Part shown: positions 17,954 to 27,464 of the stretch, piece after piece
Layout: each line of letters opens with the position of its first letter
Position numbering within the stretch: position 1 is the stretch's first letter
Source of the DNA: Rhodanobacteraceae bacterium
GTDB taxonomy: Bacteria; Pseudomonadota; Gammaproteobacteria; Xanthomonadales; Xanthomonadaceae
DNA: 64,000 nt
Assembly: GCA_024233975.1 (NCBI GenBank)
Contig: JACKOX010000001.1
Coordinates: 186,001-250,000 of the forward strand
Direction: 5' to 3'
The notes under the pieces: model-generated
What the model saw: only the letters and a program-made list of their open reading frames with translations
The model's database searches: none
What the model was told of the DNA's origin: nothing
Made by a program: the position numbers and the translations under genes

Positions 17954-18883
17954 ATGACCGACGACCCGACCTCCGATCCGTTGCTCCGCGCCCTGCTCGA
18001 CCGCGCCGGCGTGCGCGCCGTGCATGTTCGCCTCGACGAGCAATGGCGCAACATGCTCGACCACGCCGCCCTCGACTATGCCGCGCCGGTGCGCGACCTG
18101 CTGGGCGAAGCCTGCGTCGCGACATTGCTGATCAGCGCGCAGATCAAATTCGACGGCCGATTGACGCTACAACTCAATGCCGAAGCGCCGCTGCGGACAC
18201 TGTTCGCGGAATGCACGCGGCAAGGCAGTTTCCGCGGCATTGCCCGCCTGAGTTCGCCGGGCACGCCGCTGACCGCACCGCTGGACCTGCGCGAGCAGGG
18301 TCGCTCATCGCTGATGGCGGTCACCATCGAGGGCATTCCGGGCAACCTCGCCAGCGGTGGCCGCTACCAGGGTCTGGTGCCGCTGGAGAGCCCCGATCTG
18401 TCACACGCGCTGGAAACCTATTTCGAACGTTCGGAGCAGCTGCCGACCCGCATGCTGCTGGCCGCGGATGGCGAGCGCGCCGCTGGCCTTCTCATCCAGC
18501 AGCTACCGGCACCGGAGCGCGAGGTGGACGACGACGGCTGGCCACGCGCGCAGGCACTGTTTGACACGCTGGGACGCGACGAGCTGCTGGCCAGCGATGG
18601 CGAGGAGCTGCTGTTCCGGCTGTTCCACGAGGAGTCACCGCGGCTGATGGAACGCGCGGGACTGCGCTTTGCCTGCACCTGTTCGCGCGAGCGGGTCACC
18701 GACACGCTGCGGAGTCTTGGCGAATCCGAAGCCATGGCCGCCATCGGCACGGATGGCCACGTCGAGGTGGACTGCCAGTTCTGTGGTCGTCGCTACCGTT
18801 TCGACAGCATCGAGATTGCCCAGCTGTTCCACGGCGGGCTGGCGGATGCCGGCAGCGAAGGCGCCAGCGACACACGGCACTGA
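17954..18883 (+). CDS. hslO: Redox-regulated chaperone Hsp33
   Basis: Protein of 309 residues. The C-terminal zinc site is complete: FACTCSRERV (C-x-C) and VDCQFCGRRYRF (C-x-x-C). Under oxidative stress these cysteines form disulfides, release zinc and turn on holdase activity. The N-terminal domain shows GRLTLQL, GIPGNLASGGRYQGLVPL and YFERSEQLPTRMLLA, as in other Hsp33 proteins. The ATG at 17954 sits in the middle of a longer open frame; the family N-terminus (LLRALLDRAGVRAVHVRL) supports it. Confidence 0.95.
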   Translation: MTDDPTSDPLLRALLDRAGVRAVHVRLDEQWRNMLDHAALDYAAPVRDLLGEACVATLLISAQIKFDGRLTLQLNAEAPLRTLFAECTRQGSFRGIARLSSPGTPLTAPLDLREQGRSSLMAVTIEGIPGNLASGGRYQGLVPLESPDLSHALETYFERSEQLPTRMLLAADGERAAGLLIQQLPAPEREVDDDGWPRAQALFDTLGRDELLASDGEELLFRLFHEESPRLMERAGLRFACTCSRERVTDTLRSLGESEAMAAIGTDGHVEVDCQFCGRRYRFDSIEIAQLFHGGLADAGSEGASDTRH

Positions 18884-18898
18884 CTCTTCGACAGCGGA

Positions 18899-21800
18899 TC
18901 AGCCGCGCGCCGCCAACACTTCGCCGAGCGGCTGCGGCCGCGCCATCAGGAAGCCCTGCCCGAACTCGCAGCCCAGCGCGATCAGCGCACGCCGCTGGGC
19001 ATCGGTCTCGATGCCTTCGGCGATCACTTCCATGCCCAGCGAGTGGCCCAGTGAGCACACGGCGCGTAGCACAGCCTCGGCACTACCACGCTCGTCGTCG
19101 CCGAGGGCGCTGACGAAGCTGCGGTCAAGCTTGATCGCGTGCAGCGGGAACTGATGCAGGTAGCTCAATGACGAGTAGCCGGTACCAAAATCATCCAGCG
19201 CCAGCGAAACACCAAGGTCGTCGAACTGGTTGAGCATGTCGCGAACCTGCAGCGGGTCTTCCAGCAGGGTGCGTTCGGTCACTTCGATGCGCAGCTGCTC
19301 GGGCCGCAGACCGAAGCGCTGCAGGCGGTCGGCCATGTCGGACACGAAACCCGGGTTGCGGAAATGGCGCGCACCGACGTTGATGCTGACGAAACCGTCG
19401 CCCCCGTCCAGCAGGCGTCCACTCTGCTCGAACACGCGGTCGTAGATCTGCAGGTCGATGGCCTCCAGAAGTCCGGTTTCCTCGGCAATGCGCAGGAACT
19501 CGCCCGGCGCCATTACCGTTCCGTCGGCCTGGTGCCAACGCATCAAGGCCTCGTAACCGCTGACTTGCGCCTCGCGCAGGGACTGGATCGGCTGGTAGAC
19601 GGCATCGAACTCGTTGCGCGCCAGTGCACGACGCAGATTGCCCTCCAGCTCAAGCTGCGACAGCGCTTCCCTGCGCAGGGTTTCGTCGAACACCACATGA
19701 CAACGGCGACCACTGGCCTTGGCGCGATAAAGCGCAACGTCGGCATCACGCAGCAATTCTTCCGGCGTGTGGTAGTGCGACTGCCCCAGCACGATACCGA
19801 TGCTGGTCGATGAATAAAGGTCCTTGCCGCCGACGCGAACGGGCTGTTCCAGCACGTCGATGATGCGCAGCGCGACGGATTCCGCCTCGTCCTGTCCACT
19901 GATCGACTCCAGCAGCACCGCGAATTCATCGCCACCGAGCCTGGCCACCAGACCATCGCCTTCCACGCTGCGCGCGATGCGGTTGCCGACCTGCTTCAAC
20001 AGCTGGTCACCGATCAGGTGGCCCACCGAATCGTTGATCACCTTGAAGCGGTCGAGATCGAGGAACAGCACGGCAAAGGCCTGCTTGGCCGGCCCGAGGA
20101 AATGACGCAGGGCATCCTCGAGGCGGTTCATCAGGTGCGCGCGGTTTGGCAGGCCGGTCAGCGCGTCATGCAGGGCGTCATGCTTGAGCTGCCGCTCCAT
20201 GCGCTCGCGTTCACCGATCTGCTCGCGCAGGTCGCGATTGGCGCTGAACAGCTCCTGGGTACGCTCGTTGACGCGCGTCTCCAGCTCGGCATTGGCCTCG
20301 CGCAGGGAGTCGGCGGCCTGCTTGCGCATCAGTGCATTGGCGATGTGGTAGCTGACGAAGGTCAGCAGCTCCTGGTCACGCGAGGTGTAGTTGTGGTCGG
20401 CGTCATAGCTCTGCACCGCCAGGCAGCCGACGGTCTTCTCGTCACAGATCAGCGGCACGCCCAGCCAGATGGTCGCACGTGCGCCGTGACTGAGCAGTTC
20501 ACCAGCCTCGTGCAGGCGCCGATTGGTCTCACGATCGGCCAGCAGCGGCTTGCCGGTCCGGATCACGTATTCGGTCAGGCCAGCGCCGAACTGGCGCGGT
20601 GCGCGATCGACATCGTACTCGTCAACCGAATAGGCGAACTGGATGGTGTCGCCGCCTTCGCCCAGCAGGGCGATGAAGAAATTGCCGGCGTACAGAAGCT
20701 CACCGACCACGCGGTGAACCGCCTGGTAGAACGACTCGGCCGAGTCGCTGGTGGAACCCAGCTCGGCGATGCGGAACAGCGCCGCCTGCAGGCGCTCGCT
20801 GCGCTGTCGCTCCTCCACTTCCAGCTGCAGGGCGCGGTTGGCGTCCTTCAGTTCCGTGGTGCGCTCGCGAACGCGTCGCTCCAGCATGTCATGCGCGCGC
20901 TTGCGTTCGATGGCCGTGGCGATGTGCTGTGAAACGAAGGTCAGCAACTCCAGGCTGCGCGTGTCGTAGCGATGCGTGTCGTCGTAACTCTGCACCACCA
21001 CTGCTCCAATCACGTCACCACCATGGCGCATGGGAACGCCCAGCCAGTCGACGCTCTGCGGGCCATAGCCGCCGGCGGTTCCGTGCTCGGTGGCGAGATC
21101 CAGCGATGGCCCCAGCAGCGCCTCGCCACGGGTGAGCACGTATGCCGTCAGCGAACCTTCGTAGTCGGACAGTGGATAGCGCTCGTTCGGTGGCGGCGGA
21201 TCCGGGTCGGCGACGTCGCGGAAATACGGGAAGTACAGATCGCTGTTCGCATTGTCGAGCAGCGCGATGTAGAAGTTCTCCGCGTACATCAGCTCGGCGA
21301 TGACGGCGTGGATGCGCGCCATCATGTCGTCCATGTCCAGCTCGCTGTTGGCGAGATCAGCAATCGTGTACAGCGCGCGCTGCAGGCGTTCGGCATCGGC
21401 AAGGCGATGCACGGCCAGATGCAGCCGCTCCAGCTCAAGCGCGGCAGGCAATCGCTGGATCAGCAGGTTGGCGGCGTCGGCCAGCCAGTTCTGCGCCAGT
21501 GAAGCGACGTTGGAGGAGCTTTCCGCGTCCCCGATCTCGCAGACCAATGCGGCCACAACACCGCCATCGGCGAACAGGGGTGCTGCGAGCAGTAGCGGAG
21601 AACCATCACCCTGTACGGTGGAACGCTCGTCGATGGCGCGCTGTGCCAAAGGCTGGCGTGGCCACCAGGACTGGGCATCACCCGTTGCCGACAGCCACTT
21701 GGTTTCATGCTCGTCATCGGCGCCGTCGGGCAGCCACAGGGCAAAGCGGCAGCCGCCGAAACGTTCGCGAAAACCCTTGGACAGGGAGGTCAGCAGATCG

Positions 21801-21922
21801 CTGGCACGACGGCCAGCCAGCAGCATGTCGGTGCGCGACACGCGCGCCGCTAGGGCGGCCGAATCCAGCAGCGGAGAGCGGCTTTCCGTATTTTCCGTTT
21901 GCGATTCCGTCTGGGCGCGCAT
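18899..21922 (-). CDS. Multi-GAF diguanylate cyclase/phosphodiesterase (GGDEF-EAL)
   Basis: Protein of 1007 residues that makes and/or breaks cyclic di-GMP. An N-terminal GAF-like region is followed by two clear GAF domains (about residues 180-345 and 385-540). Each contains a WLGVP segment and is followed by a coiled coil. The GGDEF motif is intact near residue 662 (RLGGDEFAVLLE). The EAL motif is intact near residue 790 (GYEALMRW), with DDFGTGYSS and KLDRSF further on. No membrane helix is seen, so it should be cytosolic. The ATG at 21922 follows AGGGGG; the frame is open to 22135 but that extension is compositionally unlike protein. Confidence 0.93.
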   Translation of the reverse strand: MRAQTESQTENTESRSPLLDSAALAARVSRTDMLLAGRRASDLLTSLSKGFRERFGGCRFALWLPDGADDEHETKWLSATGDAQSWWPRQPLAQRAIDERSTVQGDGSPLLLAAPLFADGGVVAALVCEIGDAESSSNVASLAQNWLADAANLLIQRLPAALELERLHLAVHRLADAERLQRALYTIADLANSELDMDDMMARIHAVIAELMYAENFYIALLDNANSDLYFPYFRDVADPDPPPPNERYPLSDYEGSLTAYVLTRGEALLGPSLDLATEHGTAGGYGPQSVDWLGVPMRHGGDVIGAVVVQSYDDTHRYDTRSLELLTFVSQHIATAIERKRAHDMLERRVRERTTELKDANRALQLEVEERQRSERLQAALFRIAELGSTSDSAESFYQAVHRVVGELLYAGNFFIALLGEGGDTIQFAYSVDEYDVDRAPRQFGAGLTEYVIRTGKPLLADRETNRRLHEAGELLSHGARATIWLGVPLICDEKTVGCLAVQSYDADHNYTSRDQELLTFVSYHIANALMRKQAADSLREANAELETRVNERTQELFSANRDLREQIGERERMERQLKHDALHDALTGLPNRAHLMNRLEDALRHFLGPAKQAFAVLFLDLDRFKVINDSVGHLIGDQLLKQVGNRIARSVEGDGLVARLGGDEFAVLLESISGQDEAESVALRIIDVLEQPVRVGGKDLYSSTSIGIVLGQSHYHTPEELLRDADVALYRAKASGRRCHVVFDETLRREALSQLELEGNLRRALARNEFDAVYQPIQSLREAQVSGYEALMRWHQADGTVMAPGEFLRIAEETGLLEAIDLQIYDRVFEQSGRLLDGGDGFVSINVGARHFRNPGFVSDMADRLQRFGLRPEQLRIEVTERTLLEDPLQVRDMLNQFDDLGVSLALDDFGTGYSSLSYLHQFPLHAIKLDRSFVSALGDDERGSAEAVLRAVCSLGHSLGMEVIAEGIETDAQRRALIALGCEFGQGFLMARPQPLGEVLAARG

Positions 21923-22213
21923 CCATCCCCCTGCCAACAGGCCAGGCCGCGCTGCGCCTGCCCGCCTGCTTTCCGGCAGTGTAGCAGGCAAGACGGCCTT
22001 GTCCGCCCCGTCACTGTGGACCTTTCCGACCCAGCGCACCACTGATCTCGCTGTCCTCCACAACGGCAACACGCTACACTGGCAGTAGCCGTTATCCGTT
22101 CGATTGCGGTGTCGCGGGGAACCCGTGACAGGCATTCCGGGTCAAAGTGGTACCGCGACCCGACCGTCAATCGTTCGGATCTAACGTAAGTTTTTGATTT
22201 CATTAATGGATTG

Positions 22214-23407
22214 ATGGAGTCCGACAACGTGTCCGCCACGCTCAAGCGCCCAGTCAGCCTCGCCGTCGCACTCGCCTTCATGGCGAGCGCTGCGCTGTTG
22301 CCGGCTGCCGCAACGGCGCAGGCCATCTGGCCAGCGGATGCCGCGCTGTCGGACAACGGCAACGACCCGGAAAACACTTCGGCCCTGCCGTTCTACCTAA
22401 AGCGCCCGCTGATCGCCGATGAGCTCTTCAACCAGCGCACGCTGCAATGGGGTGGCCAATCGCTGGATGCAGGCACTCAGGTGCTGCCGGTGTTGCGTAG
22501 CGGCGATGGCCGCATCGAGGCCCTGCTCTTCATCGACAGCAATGATCGCGCGCCGTCGTTGAATCCAGTGGAACGCCTGCTGCAGGGCGAGTCGCGGAAG
22601 GCAAGCATCTTTGGCAGTACGCGAATCGGAGCCGGGCTGCGCGTACAGGGCAACGATCGCCTGACGCTGGGCGCGGATCTTGGCCAGAGCCGCTCAAACG
22701 GCATGGCGCTGCTCTGCAATGAAGACATCGGCCTGGCAACCACGCTGAGCAGCCTCAGCCAGCACTGCCTGCTGGCCGAACTCGGTGGCGAGACCGACCC
22801 ATTGTCGCCGTTCGCACGACAGCAGACTTCCGAGCAGCACATTGGCGCGTCGCTGGATCTGGCCGAGCACGGACTCGACCTGAGCTTTGGTCTTTCCTGG
22901 CTGCAGTCGAATGCTGTGCCGACGGCGTGGAGCGACAACAACCCGCTGACGGGCTCGACCGGCCTGCTTTACCCCTCGTGGGAGCAGAACGCCCTTGGCC
23001 AGTTCGGTCTGCGCAGTCAGGGCATCGGCGTGCGTGGCCTGCTGGATCTCGGTTCGCGTCGCTGGCTCAGTCTGGATGGCCAGGTCAGTCGCACCCGGGT
23101 CGACCATGGCGTGATCGACAGCCTGATGCCCAGCGAGTGGAACAGTGGTCGTCTAGGCCTCGGCATGGGCTTCGGAGATTTCAGCGGCCGGATCAGCGGC
23201 CATGTCACGGACATCGGCGGCAGCGACTCGCTCTGGGGCGGACTCGATATCGGCCTGTCCTGGCGGACGCCGTGGCGTGCCGCGCTGACCATCGGCGCCA
23301 AGAACGTCGTCAGCGGCGGAAACAAGACCTGGCCGCAGGAAAACGCCCAGGCGCTGGATGAGGCGCAGAGCCGCATCCCCTACGTGCAGTACCAGCAGGA
23401 TCTCTGA
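22214..23407 (+). CDS. Secreted protein, likely outer-membrane beta-rich, unknown function
   Basis: Protein of 397 residues with a signal peptide (about residues 10-37, ending near AATAQA). The rest is made of alternating amphipathic stretches such as RIGAGLRVQGNDRLTLGADLGQ and HIGASLDLAEHGLDLSFGLSW, the pattern of a beta barrel or beta solenoid. Two cysteines (CNEDIG and HCLLAEL) could form a disulfide. I do not recognise the family. The ATG at 22214 follows a TTG codon at 22211. Confidence 0.62.
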   Translation: MESDNVSATLKRPVSLAVALAFMASAALLPAAATAQAIWPADAALSDNGNDPENTSALPFYLKRPLIADELFNQRTLQWGGQSLDAGTQVLPVLRSGDGRIEALLFIDSNDRAPSLNPVERLLQGESRKASIFGSTRIGAGLRVQGNDRLTLGADLGQSRSNGMALLCNEDIGLATTLSSLSQHCLLAELGGETDPLSPFARQQTSEQHIGASLDLAEHGLDLSFGLSWLQSNAVPTAWSDNNPLTGSTGLLYPSWEQNALGQFGLRSQGIGVRGLLDLGSRRWLSLDGQVSRTRVDHGVIDSLMPSEWNSGRLGLGMGFGDFSGRISGHVTDIGGSDSLWGGLDIGLSWRTPWRAALTIGAKNVVSGGNKTWPQENAQALDEAQSRIPYVQYQQDL

Positions 23408-23682
23408 TCGCTGGCTGCCTCGCTGAGGCCCGTGCCCGCAACCGCCGCAACGAAACAGTTCTCTGAAGCCATTCCGACACTTCGTCGTTGGCGCTGCTGT
23501 CGTAGCCATACTGCTGTAGCTACGGCAGGTCTCGATTTGCTCGGGCTACAACGGCGTCTGACGGCATCTGGAGTGCCAAGGCTTCCCGCGGGTACGTCGG
23601 CACTGATCAAAAGAGACCGCCGCCCGAAGGCGGCGGCTGTTGGGTTGGTCGGCGTCAGCTGCGGGCGCCACACATTCGCGTA
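23408..23682. other. Intergenic region between convergent genes
   Basis: These 275 bases hold a terminator for the minus-strand DUF4097 gene at 23617-23636. I see no credible gene. Confidence 0.6.
23610..23636 (-). terminator. Intrinsic terminator of the DUF4097 gene
   Basis: On the minus strand CCGCCGCC-TTCG-GGCGGCGG forms an 8-bp stem with a stable TTCG tetraloop, followed by TCTCTTTTG. It starts 46 bases after the stop codon. Confidence 0.8.
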
Positions 23683-24585
23683 TTACTGAAGCTTGATCTC
23701 GATATCGCCGGAGAAGGTTTCCAGGCTGATCCGTGCCGAACCGGAGCCAGCGCGGCCTTCCAGCGTGGAACCGTTGCCGAAACCGGCCTTTTCGACCTTG
23801 CCGACCGGTGAGGTGATGTCGCCGCTGAAGGTCTCCGCTTCGATCTCCGCGGACAGCGATGCCGGGAAGCGGAGGTCGAGGTCACCGGAAACGGACTCGG
23901 CACTGAGTCGCCCGGAGGCGGCCAGCGCCGCGCGGAGTTCGACGTCACCGGAAACGGTGGTCAGCCGGATCTCCTTGAGTTCACCCGCGGCGATCTCAAG
24001 GTCGCCGGAAACCACTTCGGCACGCAGCGAGCCGGTGATGTTGCCCTTGGCGGTGATGTCGCCGCTGACGGTTTCCAGGCTCAACTCCTGCACATCGACG
24101 CTCAGATCAAGGTCGCCGCTCACGCTGGAAACGCTGATGTCGCGCACGCGGGCATCCACAGATACGTTGCCGCTGACCGACTCCGCCTCCAGTGCCTCGC
24201 TGTCGATACCGCTCACGTCGATGTCGGCGCTGACGCCTTCCAGGTCGAGCACGGCGGCACGCGGCACCTTGATCTCCAGTCGACTGGGGCCGGCATTGTT
24301 GCCACCACCGAACCAGCCGCCGCCCTGCGGATAACGGACCTTGATATCGAGGTGGTCGCCACCGCCATCGACCTCCAGCCTTTCGACGCCGTCGCCAAGG
24401 CTGCCGCCGATATGGACTTCGCTGCGATCCCACGCCGTGACACTGATGCGCCCCTTGACGTTCTCCACGCTGACGCGCGCATCCGGGTTGACGCTGCGCG
24501 TTTCATCGATGGGTGTCGCCGCCAGTGCCGCGATGGGCAGCAGCCCCGCCAGCAGCAATGCGGTAATGCTGGTCTTCCTGTTCAT
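23683..24585 (-). CDS. DUF4097 family beta-strand repeat protein
   Basis: Protein of 300 residues with a signal peptide ending near ALAA. The mature part is built of short repeats around the pattern VSGDI/VSGDL (DVSGIDSEALEAESVSGNVSVDARVRDISVSSVSGDLDLS in outline), about one every 20-25 residues. This matches DUF4097-type proteins predicted to form a beta solenoid. They are usually periplasmic or surface exposed, with unknown function. It is third in line behind an ECF sigma and an anti-sigma-like gene, which suggests envelope-stress control. Confidence 0.85.
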   Translation of the reverse strand: MNRKTSITALLLAGLLPIAALAATPIDETRSVNPDARVSVENVKGRISVTAWDRSEVHIGGSLGDGVERLEVDGGGDHLDIKVRYPQGGGWFGGGNNAGPSRLEIKVPRAAVLDLEGVSADIDVSGIDSEALEAESVSGNVSVDARVRDISVSSVSGDLDLSVDVQELSLETVSGDITAKGNITGSLRAEVVSGDLEIAAGELKEIRLTTVSGDVELRAALAASGRLSAESVSGDLDLRFPASLSAEIEAETFSGDITSPVGKVEKAGFGNGSTLEGRAGSGSARISLETFSGDIEIKLQ

Positions 24586-24641
24586 GGTTCTACCTCTGCC
24601 TGTTTCTGTCTGGTGATCGGGACTCGGGTTCTCGGGGGTTA

Positions 24642-25178
24642 TCAGGTCAACAGCCCGCGCTGGGATAGTCGCAGCCGCTGCGAATACACGTCGCGCAGGC
24701 GCGTCAGCAGGAAGCTCGATTGCGGATCGCGCTCGATGGCCTCGCGGATCTGGATGGCGCTGCGATCAAGCTCCGCCGCCGCTGCCTGCAGCGGTAGCGG
24801 CAGGTCGCTGCTACCAACCTCGGACAGCGCCGCCTGGTACTCGGCGGTCATTGCCTGTTCCTGGATGCGCAGCGATCGCGACATTACCGGCACGCGAACC
24901 ATGCCTTCCGACGACGGCTGCGGCGACGGGGAGTCGACCATGCCCGGCCAGAAACCGGTGACGATGGCAACACCCAGCACGGAAGCCGCCAACGCCGTCC
25001 AGCCTGTCCAGCGGCTGCGTCGCCGCGTCCGCCGCAATGAACGCGCTGGCGCCACCTGATCGAGTCGCTGGGCGATGCCCGGCCACAAGTCATGCGAAGG
25101 CTCGCGCTCGACGGCCAACTCCCGGAGCTGGCGACGCAGCTCGAAATCCGCAGCATCAATGTCCTTGTGATCAGTCAT
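24642..25178 (-). CDS. Putative anti-sigma factor, single-pass membrane protein
   Basis: Protein of 178 residues. The N-terminus has DLWPGIAQRL, a segment common in anti-sigma-like proteins next to ECF genes. One membrane helix lies near residues 57-78 (WTGWTALAASVLGVAIVTGFW). A C-terminal domain of about 100 residues with helical character (EYQAALSEV, IQIREAIERDPQSSFLLTRLRDVYSQRL in outline) would be periplasmic. The ATG at 25178 overlaps the sigma stop by 8 bases. A longer start at 25193 is possible. Confidence 0.7.
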   Translation of the reverse strand: MTDHKDIDAADFELRRQLRELAVEREPSHDLWPGIAQRLDQVAPARSLRRTRRRSRWTGWTALAASVLGVAIVTGFWPGMVDSPSPQPSSEGMVRVPVMSRSLRIQEQAMTAEYQAALSEVGSSDLPLPLQAAAAELDRSAIQIREAIERDPQSSFLLTRLRDVYSQRLRLSQRGLLT

Positions 25179-25779
25179 GGTTCGTACCTCCAAGCCATTC
25201 TCTCAGCAGGCCGCGCGCACGATGCAGCTGCGCCTTCGAGCTGCCAACCGCCATGTCGAGTTCGGCGGCGATTTCCTCGTGCTTCCAGCCTTCGACGTCA
25301 TACAGCACCAGCACGGCCCGCGCACGCGGCGGCAGCCTTGCCACCAGCCGCTCCAGGTCGACGCCCAGATGCGCCTGACAGACATCGCCGACCTGCTGTG
25401 CCAGCTGCTCGTCGCCTTCCTCGCGCGCCTCGCCTCGGGCGCGGCTGCGCAGGTCCATCAGGGCCGTGTTCACGGCCAGCCGATGCAGCCAGGTCGAGAA
25501 GGCGCTGTCGCCGCGAAAGTCCGGCAGCGCCTGCCAGGCGCGCACGAAGGCGTCCTGGGTTAACTCCTCGGCCCTGGCCTCCACACCACCAACCAATCGC
25601 CGGATGACACCGAACACGCGCCGATGATGGCTGCGGTACAGCGCCTCGAAGGCTGATTTCGAACCCAGCGCCGCATCGCGGATCAGCTCGGCCTCGGCCG
25701 AACCAGGTCCGGGCGATGCCTCGGTGGGTTCATCCTGTCTGGTGGGCATGGCGACGACGCGGGGGGCGATGGCATTCAT
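25171..25779 (-). CDS. ECF-type RNA polymerase sigma factor
   Basis: Protein of about 202 residues. Region 2 includes AFEALYRSHHRRVFGVIRRL, EELTQDAFVRAWQAL and FSTWLHRLAVNTALMDLR. Region 4 includes LPPRARAVLVLYDVEGWKHEEIAAELDMAVGSSKAQLHRAR in outline. It is of the RpoE-like ECF type. I chose ATG 25779 because AAGGGG then lies 10 bases upstream; ATG 25788 or 25749 are alternatives. The anti-sigma-like gene overlaps its end by 8 bases, and a palindrome lies upstream. Confidence 0.88.
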   Translation of the reverse strand: MNAIAPRVVAMPTRQDEPTEASPGPGSAEAELIRDAALGSKSAFEALYRSHHRRVFGVIRRLVGGVEARAEELTQDAFVRAWQALPDFRGDSAFSTWLHRLAVNTALMDLRSRARGEAREEGDEQLAQQVGDVCQAHLGVDLERLVARLPPRARAVLVLYDVEGWKHEEIAAELDMAVGSSKAQLHRARGLLREWLGGTNHD

Positions 25780-25815
25780 GCTCAGCATACCCCTTGGATG
25801 CCCACACGCCGGATA

Positions 25816-25827
25816 ACGTTTAAACGT
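25816..25827. promoter_or_regulatory. Palindrome upstream of the ECF sigma gene
   Basis: ACGTTTAAACGT is a perfect 12-base palindrome 37 bases before the chosen sigma start. It could be an operator; no factor is identified. Confidence 0.35.
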
Positions 25828-25869
25828 CCCGAGGCAGCAAATCGCCACCTTCGGCGCGACAGTAGTGGC

Positions 25870-27450
25870 TCAGGCCGCCGACGGCTGCTCGAAGGAAACA
25901 CCCCCGGCCAGAAGTGCCTCGGCCAGCGGAGCCAGCTGTTCGCGGTAGGGCCACCATTTGGGCTCGCGGCGGCGGACGACGCCACCACGCACCTGCATGG
26001 CACTGGCGGTGGCTATGGCGCGCCAGTTGGCGTCGGGGTCCGACATGCTCTCGCGGTAGTCGAGCCCACAGAAGGCCGCGACCTCACGCATTGCCGCATC
26101 GGTATCGCCAGTCAGCGCGTCATAGCGCACGTCCAGGATCCGACCCGGGAAGCGCTCATGCCAATGCGCCATCAGACGCCGGTATTGCAGGAAGTAGTCC
26201 GCCAGCTCGGCCATGTCATACGAATAGGCATTGGCATCCGAGAACAACTCGCGGAGATTGGAGAAGCAGGTCTCCATCGGATCCCGGACCAGATGCAGGA
26301 TCTTCGCCTGTGGCAGCGCCCGACAGATGAAGCCAATATTAAGGAAGTTGGACGGCAGCTTGTCGCTGAACAGCCGCTGGCCGTTGAGGCGCCACGCCAC
26401 GCCATCCAGATAGCGACGACCAACCTCCTCGAAATCCACCTGCCCGGCCCGCGCCACGATTTCCTGGTCAATCACGCCACGACAGTGGTGATTGGCGCCA
26501 TAACGCATGGCACAGGTGAAGTCGTAGAGCTCGCCGGTCGCCAGCACATCCTCATGACCGGAAAGCAGCTGCTCCAGCAGGCTCGTTCCCGAACGATGCA
26601 TGCCCACGATGAAGATCGGCATGGGTGGTGAACCCAACGCATCCGGCGCCGGCGCGGCAGATTTGTCTGCGGGCAGCTGGACCAGAGCATCGACAAGCCG
26701 CCGGCTGTCATCGCTGCCATAAGGCAACGTGGCCCGCTTGGCGCGGCAGGCATCGCTCAATGCCGTCCACGCACCCGCCACATCGCCAAGATCGTCCAGC
26801 TCCTTGTGCAAGGCGAAGGCGAGCAGCGACAGGTCGCCTGGAGAGCGGTTCGGACGCTGCAGTTCCTGCCGGATCTGGGAGACGTGATTGGCATCGTGGG
26901 TCTGCTTGCGCAGGCGCGCGCGCAACCAGTGCGCCTGCGCAATCTGCGGCGCCCGGCGGATCACACGATCAATATCTGACTGTGCGTCGTCGACACGACC
27001 CAGATAGGTCAGCACCTGGGTTCGCGCAAGCAGGGTCGGCGGATAATCGGGGTCGCCGCGCTTGGCTTCATCCAGCAGACGCAGCGCGCGAGCCTGTTCA
27101 TTGAGATAGCTCCACTGCGCACCCGCCTGGATCAGCAGCGGAATCGGAATCCGGTCAATCGGTCCCAGGCGGTGGATCAGACCATCCAGCACCTGAGCCT
27201 CGTTGAAGGTCCTGAGGCGCGCCATGAGGTCGCCCATGGCCTCGGCCTGTCGCGGCGGGCGTGCCGCTGCATCGATGATGGCCTGACGCGCGGCGCGGTA
27301 GTTGCCGGCGCCGGACTCCATGTACGAGAGTTGGATCAGCAGTTCCGCGTTGCCTGGTTGCAGCGCAAGCATCTCGCGCAGGACCGCCGCTGCAGCCATC
27401 CAGTTCTTGGCCTGCACGGCGGCATGCAATCGCTGCTGCAGCGACGCCAT
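25870..27450 (-). CDS. TPR-sulfotransferase, copy 1 (divergent)
   Basis: Protein of 526 residues. The N-terminal half (about 1-265) consists of TPR-like helical repeats (LLIQLSYMESGAGNYRAARQAI, ALRLLDEAKRGDPDYPPTLLARTQVLTYLGRVDDAQ in outline). The C-terminal half is a Sulfotransfer_3-type domain. PIFIVGMHRSGTSLLEQLL near residue 277 binds the 5'-phosphosulfate of PAPS, and VRDPMETCFSNLRELF near 387 binds the 3'-phosphate. It transfers sulfate from PAPS to an unknown acceptor. The end (QVRGGVVRRREPKWWPY) differs from the EPIHTRSVAHW form of the other two copies. The ATG at 27450 lies 14 bases behind copy 2; the longer frame runs into that gene. Confidence 0.88.
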   Translation of the reverse strand: MASLQQRLHAAVQAKNWMAAAAVLREMLALQPGNAELLIQLSYMESGAGNYRAARQAIIDAAARPPRQAEAMGDLMARLRTFNEAQVLDGLIHRLGPIDRIPIPLLIQAGAQWSYLNEQARALRLLDEAKRGDPDYPPTLLARTQVLTYLGRVDDAQSDIDRVIRRAPQIAQAHWLRARLRKQTHDANHVSQIRQELQRPNRSPGDLSLLAFALHKELDDLGDVAGAWTALSDACRAKRATLPYGSDDSRRLVDALVQLPADKSAAPAPDALGSPPMPIFIVGMHRSGTSLLEQLLSGHEDVLATGELYDFTCAMRYGANHHCRGVIDQEIVARAGQVDFEEVGRRYLDGVAWRLNGQRLFSDKLPSNFLNIGFICRALPQAKILHLVRDPMETCFSNLRELFSDANAYSYDMAELADYFLQYRRLMAHWHERFPGRILDVRYDALTGDTDAAMREVAAFCGLDYRESMSDPDANWRAIATASAMQVRGGVVRRREPKWWPYREQLAPLAEALLAGGVSFEQPSAA

Positions 27451-27464
27451 GCCGCCTGGCTGGC

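Noticed and set aside
17770..18054. ATG start for mtgA at 18054
   Set aside because: It would overlap the start of hslO and add about 95 residues unlike MtgA; a GTG at 17769 gives the family length.
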